A DNA stretch of 15,153 nt from Nitrospirales bacterium (GTDB taxonomy: Bacteria; Nitrospirota; Thermodesulfovibrionia; Thermodesulfovibrionales; Dissulfurispiraceae). This document shows positions 5,989 to 12,528 of this stretch, piece after piece. Made by a program: the position numbers and the translations under genes. The stretch covers positions 1 through 15,153 of the forward strand of contig JADLDZ010000046.1 in the NCBI GenBank assembly GCA_020846375.1. Direction: 5' to 3'. The notes beneath the pieces are model-generated. The model searched no databases and had not been told where the DNA came from. It saw only the letters and a program-made list of their open reading frames with translations. Within the stretch, counting starts at the first letter, position 1, and every line of letters begins with the position of its first letter.

Positions 5989-6953
5989 CCAGCGTGGGCA
6001 CGAAAGGAGAAGAGGGCATTGTCCTGATCATGGTCATGTGGGTCCTCACGGTTCTGATGGTCGTCGTACTTTCCTTTTCCTATCTGCTGCGGACGGAGGC
6101 GTACGCCACCCTCTCCTTCAAAGAGGGCATTGAGCAGAAATTCCTGGCCGAGGCGGGGGTCGAGAGGGGCATCATGGAAATCATCTACCGGAAGAGCGGA
6201 AGTATCCCCGAGGAGGAGAAGGACATCAATGCCTGGAAGGTAGACGGCACTATCTATACCGTCGAGGCGAAGGAGGGCTCGGTCCGGGTGCGGGTGCTGA
6301 GCGAATCCGGTAAAGTGGACATCAATTCCGCTCCCGAGCTTTTGCTCAGGGGCCTCCTCTCCGCCCTGGGGGTGCAGGGGGAAGAGCTGGATATCGTGGT
6401 TGATTCCCTCATGGACTGGAAGGACAGCGACGACCTCCATCGCCTCAACGGGGCTGAGGACGACTACTATGCATCTCTTCCGAATCCGTACAAGGCGAAG
6501 AATGCCAATTTTGAAAGCCTGGAGGAGCTGATGCTCGTGAGGGGAGTGACCCCCGACCTCCTGTACGGGAGCGGAGACAGGAAGGGGCTCCTGCAGTTTA
6601 TCACCGTCAACTCCGGGAGCGCTGCCATCAATGTCAATGCGGCGCCCCGCGAGGTGCTCCTGGCCGTTCCCGGGATGACCTCCGAAATGGCGGATGCGGT
6701 GCTGGACTACAGGGCGTCGAAGGAGATCAAGTCGGTGCAGGAGATACAGGACCTGCTGGGAGAACAGTACACCACCATGAGCTCCTTCCTGAGCACGGGA
6801 GAAGGGTATGTATATACCATAGAAGCAGAGGGCCTGAAGAAAGGGAAGAAGCGGGGGCGCGCCGTCAAGGCCGTGGTGATGCTGGAAGGGGATTCCTATA
6901 AATACATTTATTACAAAAACCCAGAGGAAATACGACAATGGTACGTTCAATAG
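5985..6953 (+). CDS. gspK: Minor pseudopilin GspK (tip protein)
   Basis: This 322-residue protein is the large tip pseudopilin. Its N-terminus GIVLIMVMWVLTVLMVVVL (about 11-29) is the GspK form of the pilin helix, which lacks the usual +5 glutamate. The T2SSK domain is clear: ESGKVDINSAP (107-117), SLMDWKDSDD (131-140), and the inserted ESLEELMLVRGV stretch; a helix-hairpin-helix-like NVNAAPREVLLAVPG segment lies near 206-220. GTG 5985 gives a GTGA overlap with gspJ, but AGGAG (5979-5983) is very close to it; GTG 5994 is better spaced (about 10 bases) and equally possible. It overlaps gspL by 16 bases. Confidence 0.88.
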   Translation: MTSVGTKGEEGIVLIMVMWVLTVLMVVVLSFSYLLRTEAYATLSFKEGIEQKFLAEAGVERGIMEIIYRKSGSIPEEEKDINAWKVDGTIYTVEAKEGSVRVRVLSESGKVDINSAPELLLRGLLSALGVQGEELDIVVDSLMDWKDSDDLHRLNGAEDDYYASLPNPYKAKNANFESLEELMLVRGVTPDLLYGSGDRKGLLQFITVNSGSAAINVNAAPREVLLAVPGMTSEMADAVLDYRASKEIKSVQEIQDLLGEQYTTMSSFLSTGEGYVYTIEAEGLKKGKKRGRAVKAVVMLEGDSYKYIYYKNPEEIRQWYVQ

Positions 6954-8452
6954 CATTGAACAGGGTAGTGGAGGCATCCTCCACGATGATAACAGGGCTG
7001 AAGAAGGCGGTGACACCGCTCTGGAGAATTCTTACTTTCAGTCCGGCTGATGAAACCATTGCTCCGGCCTCCTGCCTGTGTGTCGGCATTGAGCAGGGGG
7101 GCGTTGCAGTTACCCACGCTTCCCGCTTTCTCTCCCGGTATCATCTGAAGGGGTATCGGAAATACGATTTTTCAGGAGGGAACTATCCGAAACCCGGGGA
7201 GGTGGCCTCGTCCGCCGCCCATGCGGTGCGGGAGATGCGGGCGGGCAGGGCCGATATCGTGCTCTCTCTTCCCAAGCAGTGGGTGGTGGTGAAGGCGGCG
7301 GAGCTGCCGGTTTCCGCAACGGAAAATCTTTCCGCAGTGGTCTCCTACGAGTTGGACCGGTTTACTCCCTTCAGTGCTGATGAGGCTCTCTACGACTATC
7401 GGGTGGTGGGGGAGAACGGCGAAAAGATATCCCTCCTCATTGCTGCTGCGAAAGCGGCGCAGTTGAACGGCTATCTTTCCGCCCTGAAGGAGGCCGGCGT
7501 GCGGGTGGCACGGGTATCCTTCGACCTGTCCGGTGTATCTTCCCTGTACCGTTCCCTCTCCGGGGAAGATACCTTCGTTTTCATGGAGGTGGGCAACGAG
7601 GGCTTCCGGGGAGGCGCAGTGGTAGAAGGCATCCTGGCGAAGACCGTTTCCTCCGACTTTGAACGGCCTGAGGACAACTCCCGCGCAGCGGCTGTTGAAG
7701 AGGAGATGGACTCTCTCGCATCAGTGCCCGGCAAGGGGGCTCCCCCCAAAAGACTCCTCTCGTTCCGGGGGAGCACTGCCGCCCTGAAGGAAAGGCTGAA
7801 ACAGCGGGGAAGAGGCGCCGTCAGAATTGTTGATGAGATGGAGAAGCGTATCGGCGGCTTCGGGGAGTTCAGGGAGATCCCTTCTGCTTCGGCAGGGGCG
7901 GCGATGGATATGCTGATGCCGGACTCGCGGGGGTTCGATCTGCTCCGGAAAGGGATTGCCCGGCGTGAGCACGCCCCTTTTGCCCTGACCGCACTATTGT
8001 TGCTGGTGATGACCGCCCTGATCGGGGTGTATCTTCTCATGCCGATCAAAATTGAAAACCGGAGACTCCATGAAATCGAGAAGCAGATCGCGCTGCGCAA
8101 AAAGGAAGTAATGGCGGTGGAGGATCTGAAAAGACAGATCGATGCGCTACAGCGAGAGATAGCCCTTGTGGGCACTTTCAGGAATGAACAGCCCCTCTCT
8201 CTCAATATTCTCAAGGAGCTTACGATCATCATGCCCCCCACCTCCTGGCTTACCCGGGTCAGGATTGCCGGACCGCAGGTAAACCTGGAGGGATATGCAC
8301 CATCTGCAACGGTGCTCATCCCCAAGCTGGAGGCATCCCGCTCTTTCAGGAAGGTGGAGTTTTCCTCCCCCACTTTCAGGGATGCCCGGCAGAATATGGA
8401 CAGATTTCAGATCAAAATGGAACTGGAGGGAGTAAAGAATGAAAAGCAATAG
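6938..8452 (+). CDS. gspL: Type II secretion platform protein GspL (PilM-PilN type)
   Basis: This 504-residue bitopic protein links the GspE ATPase to the membrane platform. The N-terminal cytoplasmic part (about 40-330) has the PilM/GspL actin-like layout, with SLPKQWVVVKAAELP and SYELDRFTPF typical of the family. One membrane segment lies at about 348-368, followed by a coiled coil (about 373-405) and a PilN-like periplasmic domain with SLNILKELTIIMPPTSWLT. In type IV pili these halves are separate proteins. A region at about 245-300, rich in charged and Ala/Pro residues, looks like a linker. AGAGGA upstream supports ATG 6938. It overlaps gspM by 14 bases. Confidence 0.84.
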   Translation: MVRSIALNRVVEASSTMITGLKKAVTPLWRILTFSPADETIAPASCLCVGIEQGGVAVTHASRFLSRYHLKGYRKYDFSGGNYPKPGEVASSAAHAVREMRAGRADIVLSLPKQWVVVKAAELPVSATENLSAVVSYELDRFTPFSADEALYDYRVVGENGEKISLLIAAAKAAQLNGYLSALKEAGVRVARVSFDLSGVSSLYRSLSGEDTFVFMEVGNEGFRGGAVVEGILAKTVSSDFERPEDNSRAAAVEEEMDSLASVPGKGAPPKRLLSFRGSTAALKERLKQRGRGAVRIVDEMEKRIGGFGEFREIPSASAGAAMDMLMPDSRGFDLLRKGIARREHAPFALTALLLLVMTALIGVYLLMPIKIENRRLHEIEKQIALRKKEVMAVEDLKRQIDALQREIALVGTFRNEQPLSLNILKELTIIMPPTSWLTRVRIAGPQVNLEGYAPSATVLIPKLEASRSFRKVEFSSPTFRDARQNMDRFQIKMELEGVKNEKQ

Positions 8453-9104
8453 GACTCTGATCCTGGCAACCCCCGCTCTCCTTGTCCTCCTCGGGCTGGT
8501 GTTGTATCAGTATGTCTATCTGGGCATCCGGGCGGAACTGTCGTCCATAAAGGAACAGCAGGAGGCAAAGACTGCGACGCTCCGGAAATACATCGCCATT
8601 ATCTCTGAAAAACAGGAACTGGAGAAGAAACTGTCCGAACTGGCGGAGAAGGCAAAAGCGGACAAGGTGAAACTTATTGAAGGCGAGCCCGTCTCTCTTG
8701 CCTCCGCAAACCTTCAGGAGACGGTGAAGGGCATCGTTTCCGGAAGAGGGGGCACCCTGTCGAGCGCGAGAATCGGGAAGCCGGAAGAGGCGGTAAAGGC
8801 ACCCGCCGGTACGGGGGGAACCGCTGCTTCTTCCGGTGTGGCCGCCGGCACCGGAGGGAAAGCGAAGGGAGCCACAGGGAGAAAGGGCACAAAAGCCGAC
8901 CCCCTGAGCAGATTCAAGATTATCGGCATCAGCATCGACGCCAGTGTGCCCGATCCGGCTGCCCTGAGCGACATTCTTTTCTCGATCGAGACGAGGACGC
9001 CCTATCTGACCATCACGGAGCTGGACGCGCGGGTAAAGAACTTCAAGACGCCCAGGGAGCTCATGGTCAAGTTGGATGTTTCCGGCTTGTACGGGGGGAA
9101 ATGA
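8439..9104 (+). CDS. gspM: Type II secretion platform protein GspM (PilO-like)
   Basis: This 221-residue inner-membrane protein has a short cytoplasmic end, one membrane helix (about 7-27), a coiled coil (about 32-75) and a periplasmic ferredoxin-like domain. That domain appears split: LQETVKGIVSGRGGTLSSARI (about 92-112) and FKIIGISIDASV...LDARV (about 159-199) are its halves, separated by a Gly/Ala/Lys-rich low-complexity stretch (about 118-155). GspM pairs with GspL in the platform. GGAGGGAG upstream of ATG 8439 is a good ribosome site. The assignment rests on position after gspL and on architecture, since GspM sequences diverge strongly. Confidence 0.78.
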   Translation: MKSNRTLILATPALLVLLGLVLYQYVYLGIRAELSSIKEQQEAKTATLRKYIAIISEKQELEKKLSELAEKAKADKVKLIEGEPVSLASANLQETVKGIVSGRGGTLSSARIGKPEEAVKAPAGTGGTAASSGVAAGTGGKAKGATGRKGTKADPLSRFKIIGISIDASVPDPAALSDILFSIETRTPYLTITELDARVKNFKTPRELMVKLDVSGLYGGK

Positions 9105-9111
9105 GGTGCGG

Positions 9112-9822
9112 ATGAAAGCGCTTTTGCGCCATATCAATCTCCTTAACTTTCTGCTGCTGGCCGCTGCCTTGTTTATTACCTGCTATCTGCTCGTGCCGCT
9201 CTTTTCGGCCAGCGTAGCCGTTAAGCCTCTGCCGGTGAGAAAGATCGTTTCCGAACAGAGGGAAGCCACGGCAGCGGAAGCGCAGCGGCAGGCCCCCTCC
9301 GTGATGGAATATGCGGTCATTGGAGAGCAGAATGTGTTCCACCCCGAGAGGAAAATTCCCGTGGAGAAGAATGAAGAGAAGCTTTTGCCGAAACCGGAGT
9401 TCTCCCTCTACGGAACTTTGATAACGGGTGCGGTGAGCCTTGCGTATATGGAGGACAGGAAGTCCCCCCGCTCGACCCCGGGGCGGGGCAAGAGACAGAC
9501 CGCCCTCAAAGTCGGTGACTCACTGAGCGGGTATACCGTAAAGGAGATCGCTCCCGAGAGGGTGGTCATGATGCGGGGCGAGGACAGGGTGGAGGTAAAA
9601 GTCATTTCACCGGATAATAAAAAGGACAGGACAGAGCCGGGAACGGCAGCCTCTCCTCCGGTCCCCTCTCAGGCAGGGCGGATGGAAGAAGCGCCGGCTT
9701 CCGCTCGCCCCGCCTCCGCGGCGCGGATCGAACGGCCTGCGCGCACTGTTCCACAACCACAGACCCCGGGCGGCTCCCGCACATCGACTCCGGGCAGCGT
9801 CGGTTTCCGGTTTGCACAATAA
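9112..9822 (+). CDS. gspC: GspC-like inner-membrane protein (HR domain, no PDZ)
   Basis: This 236-residue protein has an N-terminal membrane helix (about 10-32), a linker, then an HR-like beta domain (about 66-166): EYAVIGEQNVFHPER, FSLYGTLITGAVSLAYMED, ALKVGDSLSGYTVKEIAPERVVMM. That domain contacts the secretin GspD in classical systems. The C-terminal 70 residues are Pro/Ala/Ser/Arg-rich and probably disordered; the PDZ or coiled-coil domain of many GspC proteins is absent, and PilP-like proteins share the fold. The start at ATG 9112 follows the gspM stop by seven bases with an AGGTG site; an in-frame upstream start (9076) would lie inside gspM. It is the last gene of the operon rather than its usual place at the front next to gspD. 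Confidence 0.75.
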   Translation: MKALLRHINLLNFLLLAAALFITCYLLVPLFSASVAVKPLPVRKIVSEQREATAAEAQRQAPSVMEYAVIGEQNVFHPERKIPVEKNEEKLLPKPEFSLYGTLITGAVSLAYMEDRKSPRSTPGRGKRQTALKVGDSLSGYTVKEIAPERVVMMRGEDRVEVKVISPDNKKDRTEPGTAASPPVPSQAGRMEEAPASARPASAARIERPARTVPQPQTPGGSRTSTPGSVGFRFAQ

Positions 9823-9950
9823 ACGGGAGAATTGATAATGAAAAGGGGGATTGAGTAGAATAAAAGCGGATGTTTACCTCCTATCTGACTGACGTATCTT
9901 TGCAGCGAAAAATTTTTTTAAATTAAGCGTGCTGTTAGGGGGAAGAGCTT
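9823..9950 (+). other. Intergenic region between gspC and the response regulator gene
   Basis: No terminator hairpin is visible after gspC, so read-through into the regulator gene is possible. TTTACC (9873-9878), 16 bases and TATCTT (9895-9900) form a weak promoter candidate. A block of five A followed by seven T (9908-9919) may bend the DNA. GGGGGAAGAG before ATG 9951 is the ribosome site. Confidence 0.4.
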
Positions 9951-11381
9951 ATGATACGCGGCAGTTCAGAAGTAAGCAGCCCGGCAGAACAATTCTCCAT
10001 AAAGAATTCCCCGAAAGTGCTGATCGCCGACGATGAATCCGTTACCAGATGCTCGCTGAAGAGCTTCTGTGAAGAGGAGGGATACAATGCCGTATCCGTG
10101 GGCTCCGGGATCAAGGCCCTCAAAATCGTCGAGGAGGAGAGCCCGGATATCATCATCCTCGATATCCAGCTTCCCGATTCCAACGGGTTGGAACTGCTGA
10201 AAACCGTCAAGGAGATCAATCCCGACATTGCCGCGATTCTCATCACCGGGTATGCCGACATCCGCGGAGCGGTGGAGGCGATGAAGGTGGGGGCCTTCGA
10301 TTATCTCATAAAACCCCTGGATCTCGAGATCCTGCGAAAAATCCTGAATTCCATCAGGACGAATAATTCCACCTACGTGAAGACATCCGACATGGATGAT
10401 TTCGTTTTCGTCAGCGACACGATGAAAGAGGTCGTCCGGATCATGGAACGGCTTGCAGTGAGAAGCGATGTCACGGTCCTGGTCCTGGGGGAAAGCGGAA
10501 CGGGCAAGAGCTCCCTATGCAAGAAGATGCATGATTTAAGCTCCCGCCGAGGCAAGCCTTTCGTTGAGATAGGATGCTCCAATATCCCCGAGCACCTGAT
10601 CGAAAGCGAACTTTTCGGGTACAAGAAGGGTGCCTTCACCGATGCGAAGATCGACAAGAAAGGTCTCATCGAAATGGCGCAGGGCGGGACCGTGTTTCTG
10701 GATGAGATCGGCGATATGCCCTATCCGATGCAGTCGAAGATCCTTGATCTGATCGAAGAGAGGCGGTTCAGGAGGATCGGAGGACTTCAGTATCTCAATG
10801 CCGATGTGAGGATCTTCGCCGCCACAAACGTCAATCTGCACGACCTCGTGCAGGCCAAGAAGTTCAGACTGGACCTCTTCTACCGGCTTAACGTGGTAAC
10901 CGTCGAAATGCCTCCTTTGCGTGAGCGCAACGGCGATATCCCCCTGATCATCGACCACTTCATGAAGTATTATGGAGAGAAATACCGCAGCACTCCGAAG
11001 GGGATCACCCCGCAGGCCATGGAAATACTCCAGCGGTATCCCTGGCCGGGAAACGTGCGGGAGCTGAAGAACATCGTGCAGCGCTTCGTCATCCTGGCCA
11101 AGGACGATGAAATTGATGTGGCCGACATCCCCTCTTCCTTGTTGCCGCAAAAAAGCCACGAAAGCCAGGTGGAAAAAAGAGAGGAAAGCCATGCAGAGGA
11201 GCCTGTCGGCCTCAGCAGCTATTCCGGCCTTTCCCTCAGGGCCATGGAGGAAGAGTTCATCAAGACGGCACTGAAGCTTTCCGACGGGAATCAGAGGAAG
11301 GCTGCCAAGCTCCTTGACGTTACCCGGGATACCCTGCGGTATCGGCTCAAGAAGCTGGGAATAGAATCTCCGGAGAAGTAA
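9951..11381 (+). CDS. NtrC-family sigma-54-dependent response regulator
   Basis: This 476-residue cytoplasmic regulator has three domains. The receiver (about 21-135) has the acidic pair D27/D28, phosphoacceptor D71, T99 and K121. The AAA+ domain (about 150-395) has Walker A GESGTGKS (180-187), the sigma-54 contact loop as GAFTDA (227-232), Walker B VFLDEIGD (248-255), RLNVVTVEMPPLRER (312-326) and YPWPGNVREL (363-372). A Fis-type helix-turn-helix closes it (NQRKAAKLLDVTRDTLRYRLKKL, 447-469). It should activate sigma-54 promoters after phosphorylation. No histidine kinase gene is next to it, and I saw no clear -24/-12 promoter in the window, so its targets are probably elsewhere. Position 128 bases behind the gsp operon suggests, but does not show, a link to secretion or surface functions. 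Confidence 0.93.
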   Translation: MIRGSSEVSSPAEQFSIKNSPKVLIADDESVTRCSLKSFCEEEGYNAVSVGSGIKALKIVEEESPDIIILDIQLPDSNGLELLKTVKEINPDIAAILITGYADIRGAVEAMKVGAFDYLIKPLDLEILRKILNSIRTNNSTYVKTSDMDDFVFVSDTMKEVVRIMERLAVRSDVTVLVLGESGTGKSSLCKKMHDLSSRRGKPFVEIGCSNIPEHLIESELFGYKKGAFTDAKIDKKGLIEMAQGGTVFLDEIGDMPYPMQSKILDLIEERRFRRIGGLQYLNADVRIFAATNVNLHDLVQAKKFRLDLFYRLNVVTVEMPPLRERNGDIPLIIDHFMKYYGEKYRSTPKGITPQAMEILQRYPWPGNVRELKNIVQRFVILAKDDEIDVADIPSSLLPQKSHESQVEKREESHAEEPVGLSSYSGLSLRAMEEEFIKTALKLSDGNQRKAAKLLDVTRDTLRYRLKKLGIESPEK

Positions 11382-11429
11382 AAGAAAAAGAGAGAGAAGG
11401 AACGGTGTTCTGCGAAGCCGGACACCAGC

Positions 11430-11458
11430 GAAAGGCGCCTCCTCTGTGGCAGGCTTTC
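11430..11458. terminator. Possible stem-loop between convergent genes
   Basis: GAAAG (11430-11434) pairs with CTTTC (11454-11458), with an inner GCC/GGC pair. It lies between the stop codons of the regulator gene and the PilZ gene, where a bidirectional terminator is expected. The stem is interrupted and no proper T-run follows on either strand within a short distance, so the call is weak. Confidence 0.22.
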
Positions 11459-11466
11459 AGTGACTG

Positions 11467-11757
11467 TTACACGAACTTTAATCCGACACGGTACCGACTC
11501 CCTGAATTGAGCGTCCACATGACGACACCCATGCCGGATTCCTTGAAGTTCTTGAACTTCAATAGCATGCCCGGCTCGAGGAGGGTATCGGTCAGGATTC
11601 CGACTCCGTTTTCGCTCATGTCGATAATGGAGCCCTTGATATCCGATTCAGGCAGAAACTCCTTGCGCCCATCAAAGGAACCTACCACTGCAAAGGCGAT
11701 TGTCTCTTGCTGCGGTTCACGCCGGTGACCTCGCTTGTCTCTCTTCCCCTCTTTCAT
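11467..11757 (-). CDS. Single-domain PilZ protein (c-di-GMP effector)
   Basis: This 96-residue protein is almost wholly a PilZ domain. Both binding motifs are present: R9xxxR13 in KRGHRRE, and DMSENG (46-51), the [D/N]xSxxG motif. VVMW (78-81) and the final YRVGLKFV strand complete the barrel. Such proteins bind cyclic di-GMP and control motility, pili, polysaccharide or secretion through protein contact. The frame is open upstream to 11934, but that part is basic, low in order and unlike the family, so ATG 11757 is preferred, with a moderate purine-rich ribosome site (AAGAG); an upstream start cannot be excluded. The very basic N-terminus (MKEGKRDKRGHRR) is part of the ligand-binding switch. 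It converges with the sigma-54 regulator gene. Confidence 0.8.
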   Translation of the reverse strand: MKEGKRDKRGHRREPQQETIAFAVVGSFDGRKEFLPESDIKGSIIDMSENGVGILTDTLLEPGMLLKFKNFKESGMGVVMWTLNSGSRYRVGLKFV

Positions 11758-11965
11758 TTTTCTCTTGCCCCTTTTCCCCTGGATTTGACGGGTGCAGGTC
11801 TCTTTCCGGGCTGTGTGCACACTCCCCCTGCCGCCGTCCTGATAAAGCGCTTGACGAGTTCCATCTATAAAATAATACCTTATCTGCAAGCAATTTTGGT
11901 AGAACCTCTCCGTGTCTGGTATGAGATGCCGCACGGTTCCTGTCCCGATCCTGCCTGCTGGGGGT
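11758..11965 (-). promoter_or_regulatory. Upstream region of the PilZ gene with a promoter candidate
   Basis: Reading leftward, TTGCTT (11893-11888), an 18-base spacer and TATAGA (11869-11864) make a plausible sigma-70 type promoter. The presumed leader of about 100 bases holds GTGTGCACAC (11822-11813), a perfect 10-base palindrome that could be a protein site or a small hairpin. No RNA gene or riboswitch is recognised in it. Confidence 0.35.
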
Positions 11966-12418
11966 TTACATCCGCACCTTCACCACGACTTTCCTGACGG
12001 AACAAGGGGGGCCGAGAGCGCATCCGGGTCTGTGGGCGTCATCAGGGAAAAAGACCGCAAAAATCCCCGGGACGAGCGCCAGAGGGGAGGTGACGGATCC
12101 CTCCCTGAAGAAGAGCACATCTTTCTCATCGGAGTAGGGGGACGTGATTGCAAGGGAGGAGACGGGAGCCCATCCTATCTCCTCCTTTCCGGACAGGAGG
12201 TACTGAATGTCGATATACTTCCGGTGTCCCTCCCACCTTTTCGCATCGGGCATCCCGGTATCATACGTCTGCACCAGAGCGAAGACATCCTCCCCAACGA
12301 TCGGGTAGCGTCCGTCAGGCAACCCATCCCTCTCTTCGCGAAGAAAGGTGAACCCCGTATGCAGTCCCGATCCAACGGTACAGTAGCGCATGAAGTTTTC
12401 GATTGCATCGAGAATCAT
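11966..12418 (-). CDS. YhcH/YjgK/YiaL family protein
   Basis: This 150-residue protein belongs to the DUF386 (YhcH/YjgK/YiaL, also EbgC/TabA) family of cupin-like beta barrels, linked in enteric bacteria to sialic-acid and other sugar metabolism and to biofilm control by TabA. Family marks are MILDAIENF at the start, WEGHRKYIDIQYLLSG (62-77), IGWAP (81-85), and PGIFAVFFPDDAHRPG (117-132) followed by KVVVKV near the end. Conserved E63, H65 and H129 are probable metal ligands. Length is typical. ATG 12418 is chosen because GGAG precedes it by about seven bases and the family starts at MI; an in-frame upstream start would add 18 unrelated residues. No sugar genes lie nearby, so its substrate here cannot be guessed. 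Confidence 0.9.
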   Translation of the reverse strand: MILDAIENFMRYCTVGSGLHTGFTFLREERDGLPDGRYPIVGEDVFALVQTYDTGMPDAKRWEGHRKYIDIQYLLSGKEEIGWAPVSSLAITSPYSDEKDVLFFREGSVTSPLALVPGIFAVFFPDDAHRPGCALGPPCSVRKVVVKVRM

Positions 12419-12492
12419 GTGATTTCTCCGGAATAGGGGATACCGGACAGTGCGAATCCGGGCCCGCTGCAATGCAGGGGGGCGGGTGTACC

Positions 12493-12498
12493 ATTATA
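12493..12498 (-). promoter_or_regulatory. Candidate -10 box for the YhcH-family gene
   Basis: A perfect TATAAT reads leftward here, 75 bases before the YhcH-family start and just after the end of the protease gene. No good -35 hexamer stands 16-18 bases upstream, so the promoter would be weak or activator-dependent. Confidence 0.3.
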
Positions 12499-12528
12499 CT
12501 ACTATATACAAAAGAAGAGGTGTCAGCA

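Noticed and set aside
4804..7016. Long leftward open frames opposite gspH to gspK.
   Set aside because: They are antisense to well-recognised pseudopilin genes and give low-complexity, Pro/Arg/His-rich products without family features.
11543..11562. Nine-base inverted repeat TTGAAGTTC / GAACTTCAA with a two-base centre.
   Set aside because: It lies inside the PilZ gene and follows from the repeated residues FKNFK encoded with the same codons; no regulatory position.
11758..11934. Upstream in-frame extension of the PilZ gene by 59 codons.
   Set aside because: The extension contains the likely promoter and reads as unordered basic sequence; the PilZ domain is complete from ATG 11757.
12461..12488. 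Possible hairpin around CTGCAATGCAG after the protease gene.
   Set aside because: The loop is too small for the full palindrome, the outer pairing is broken and no T-run follows, so it does not qualify as a terminator.
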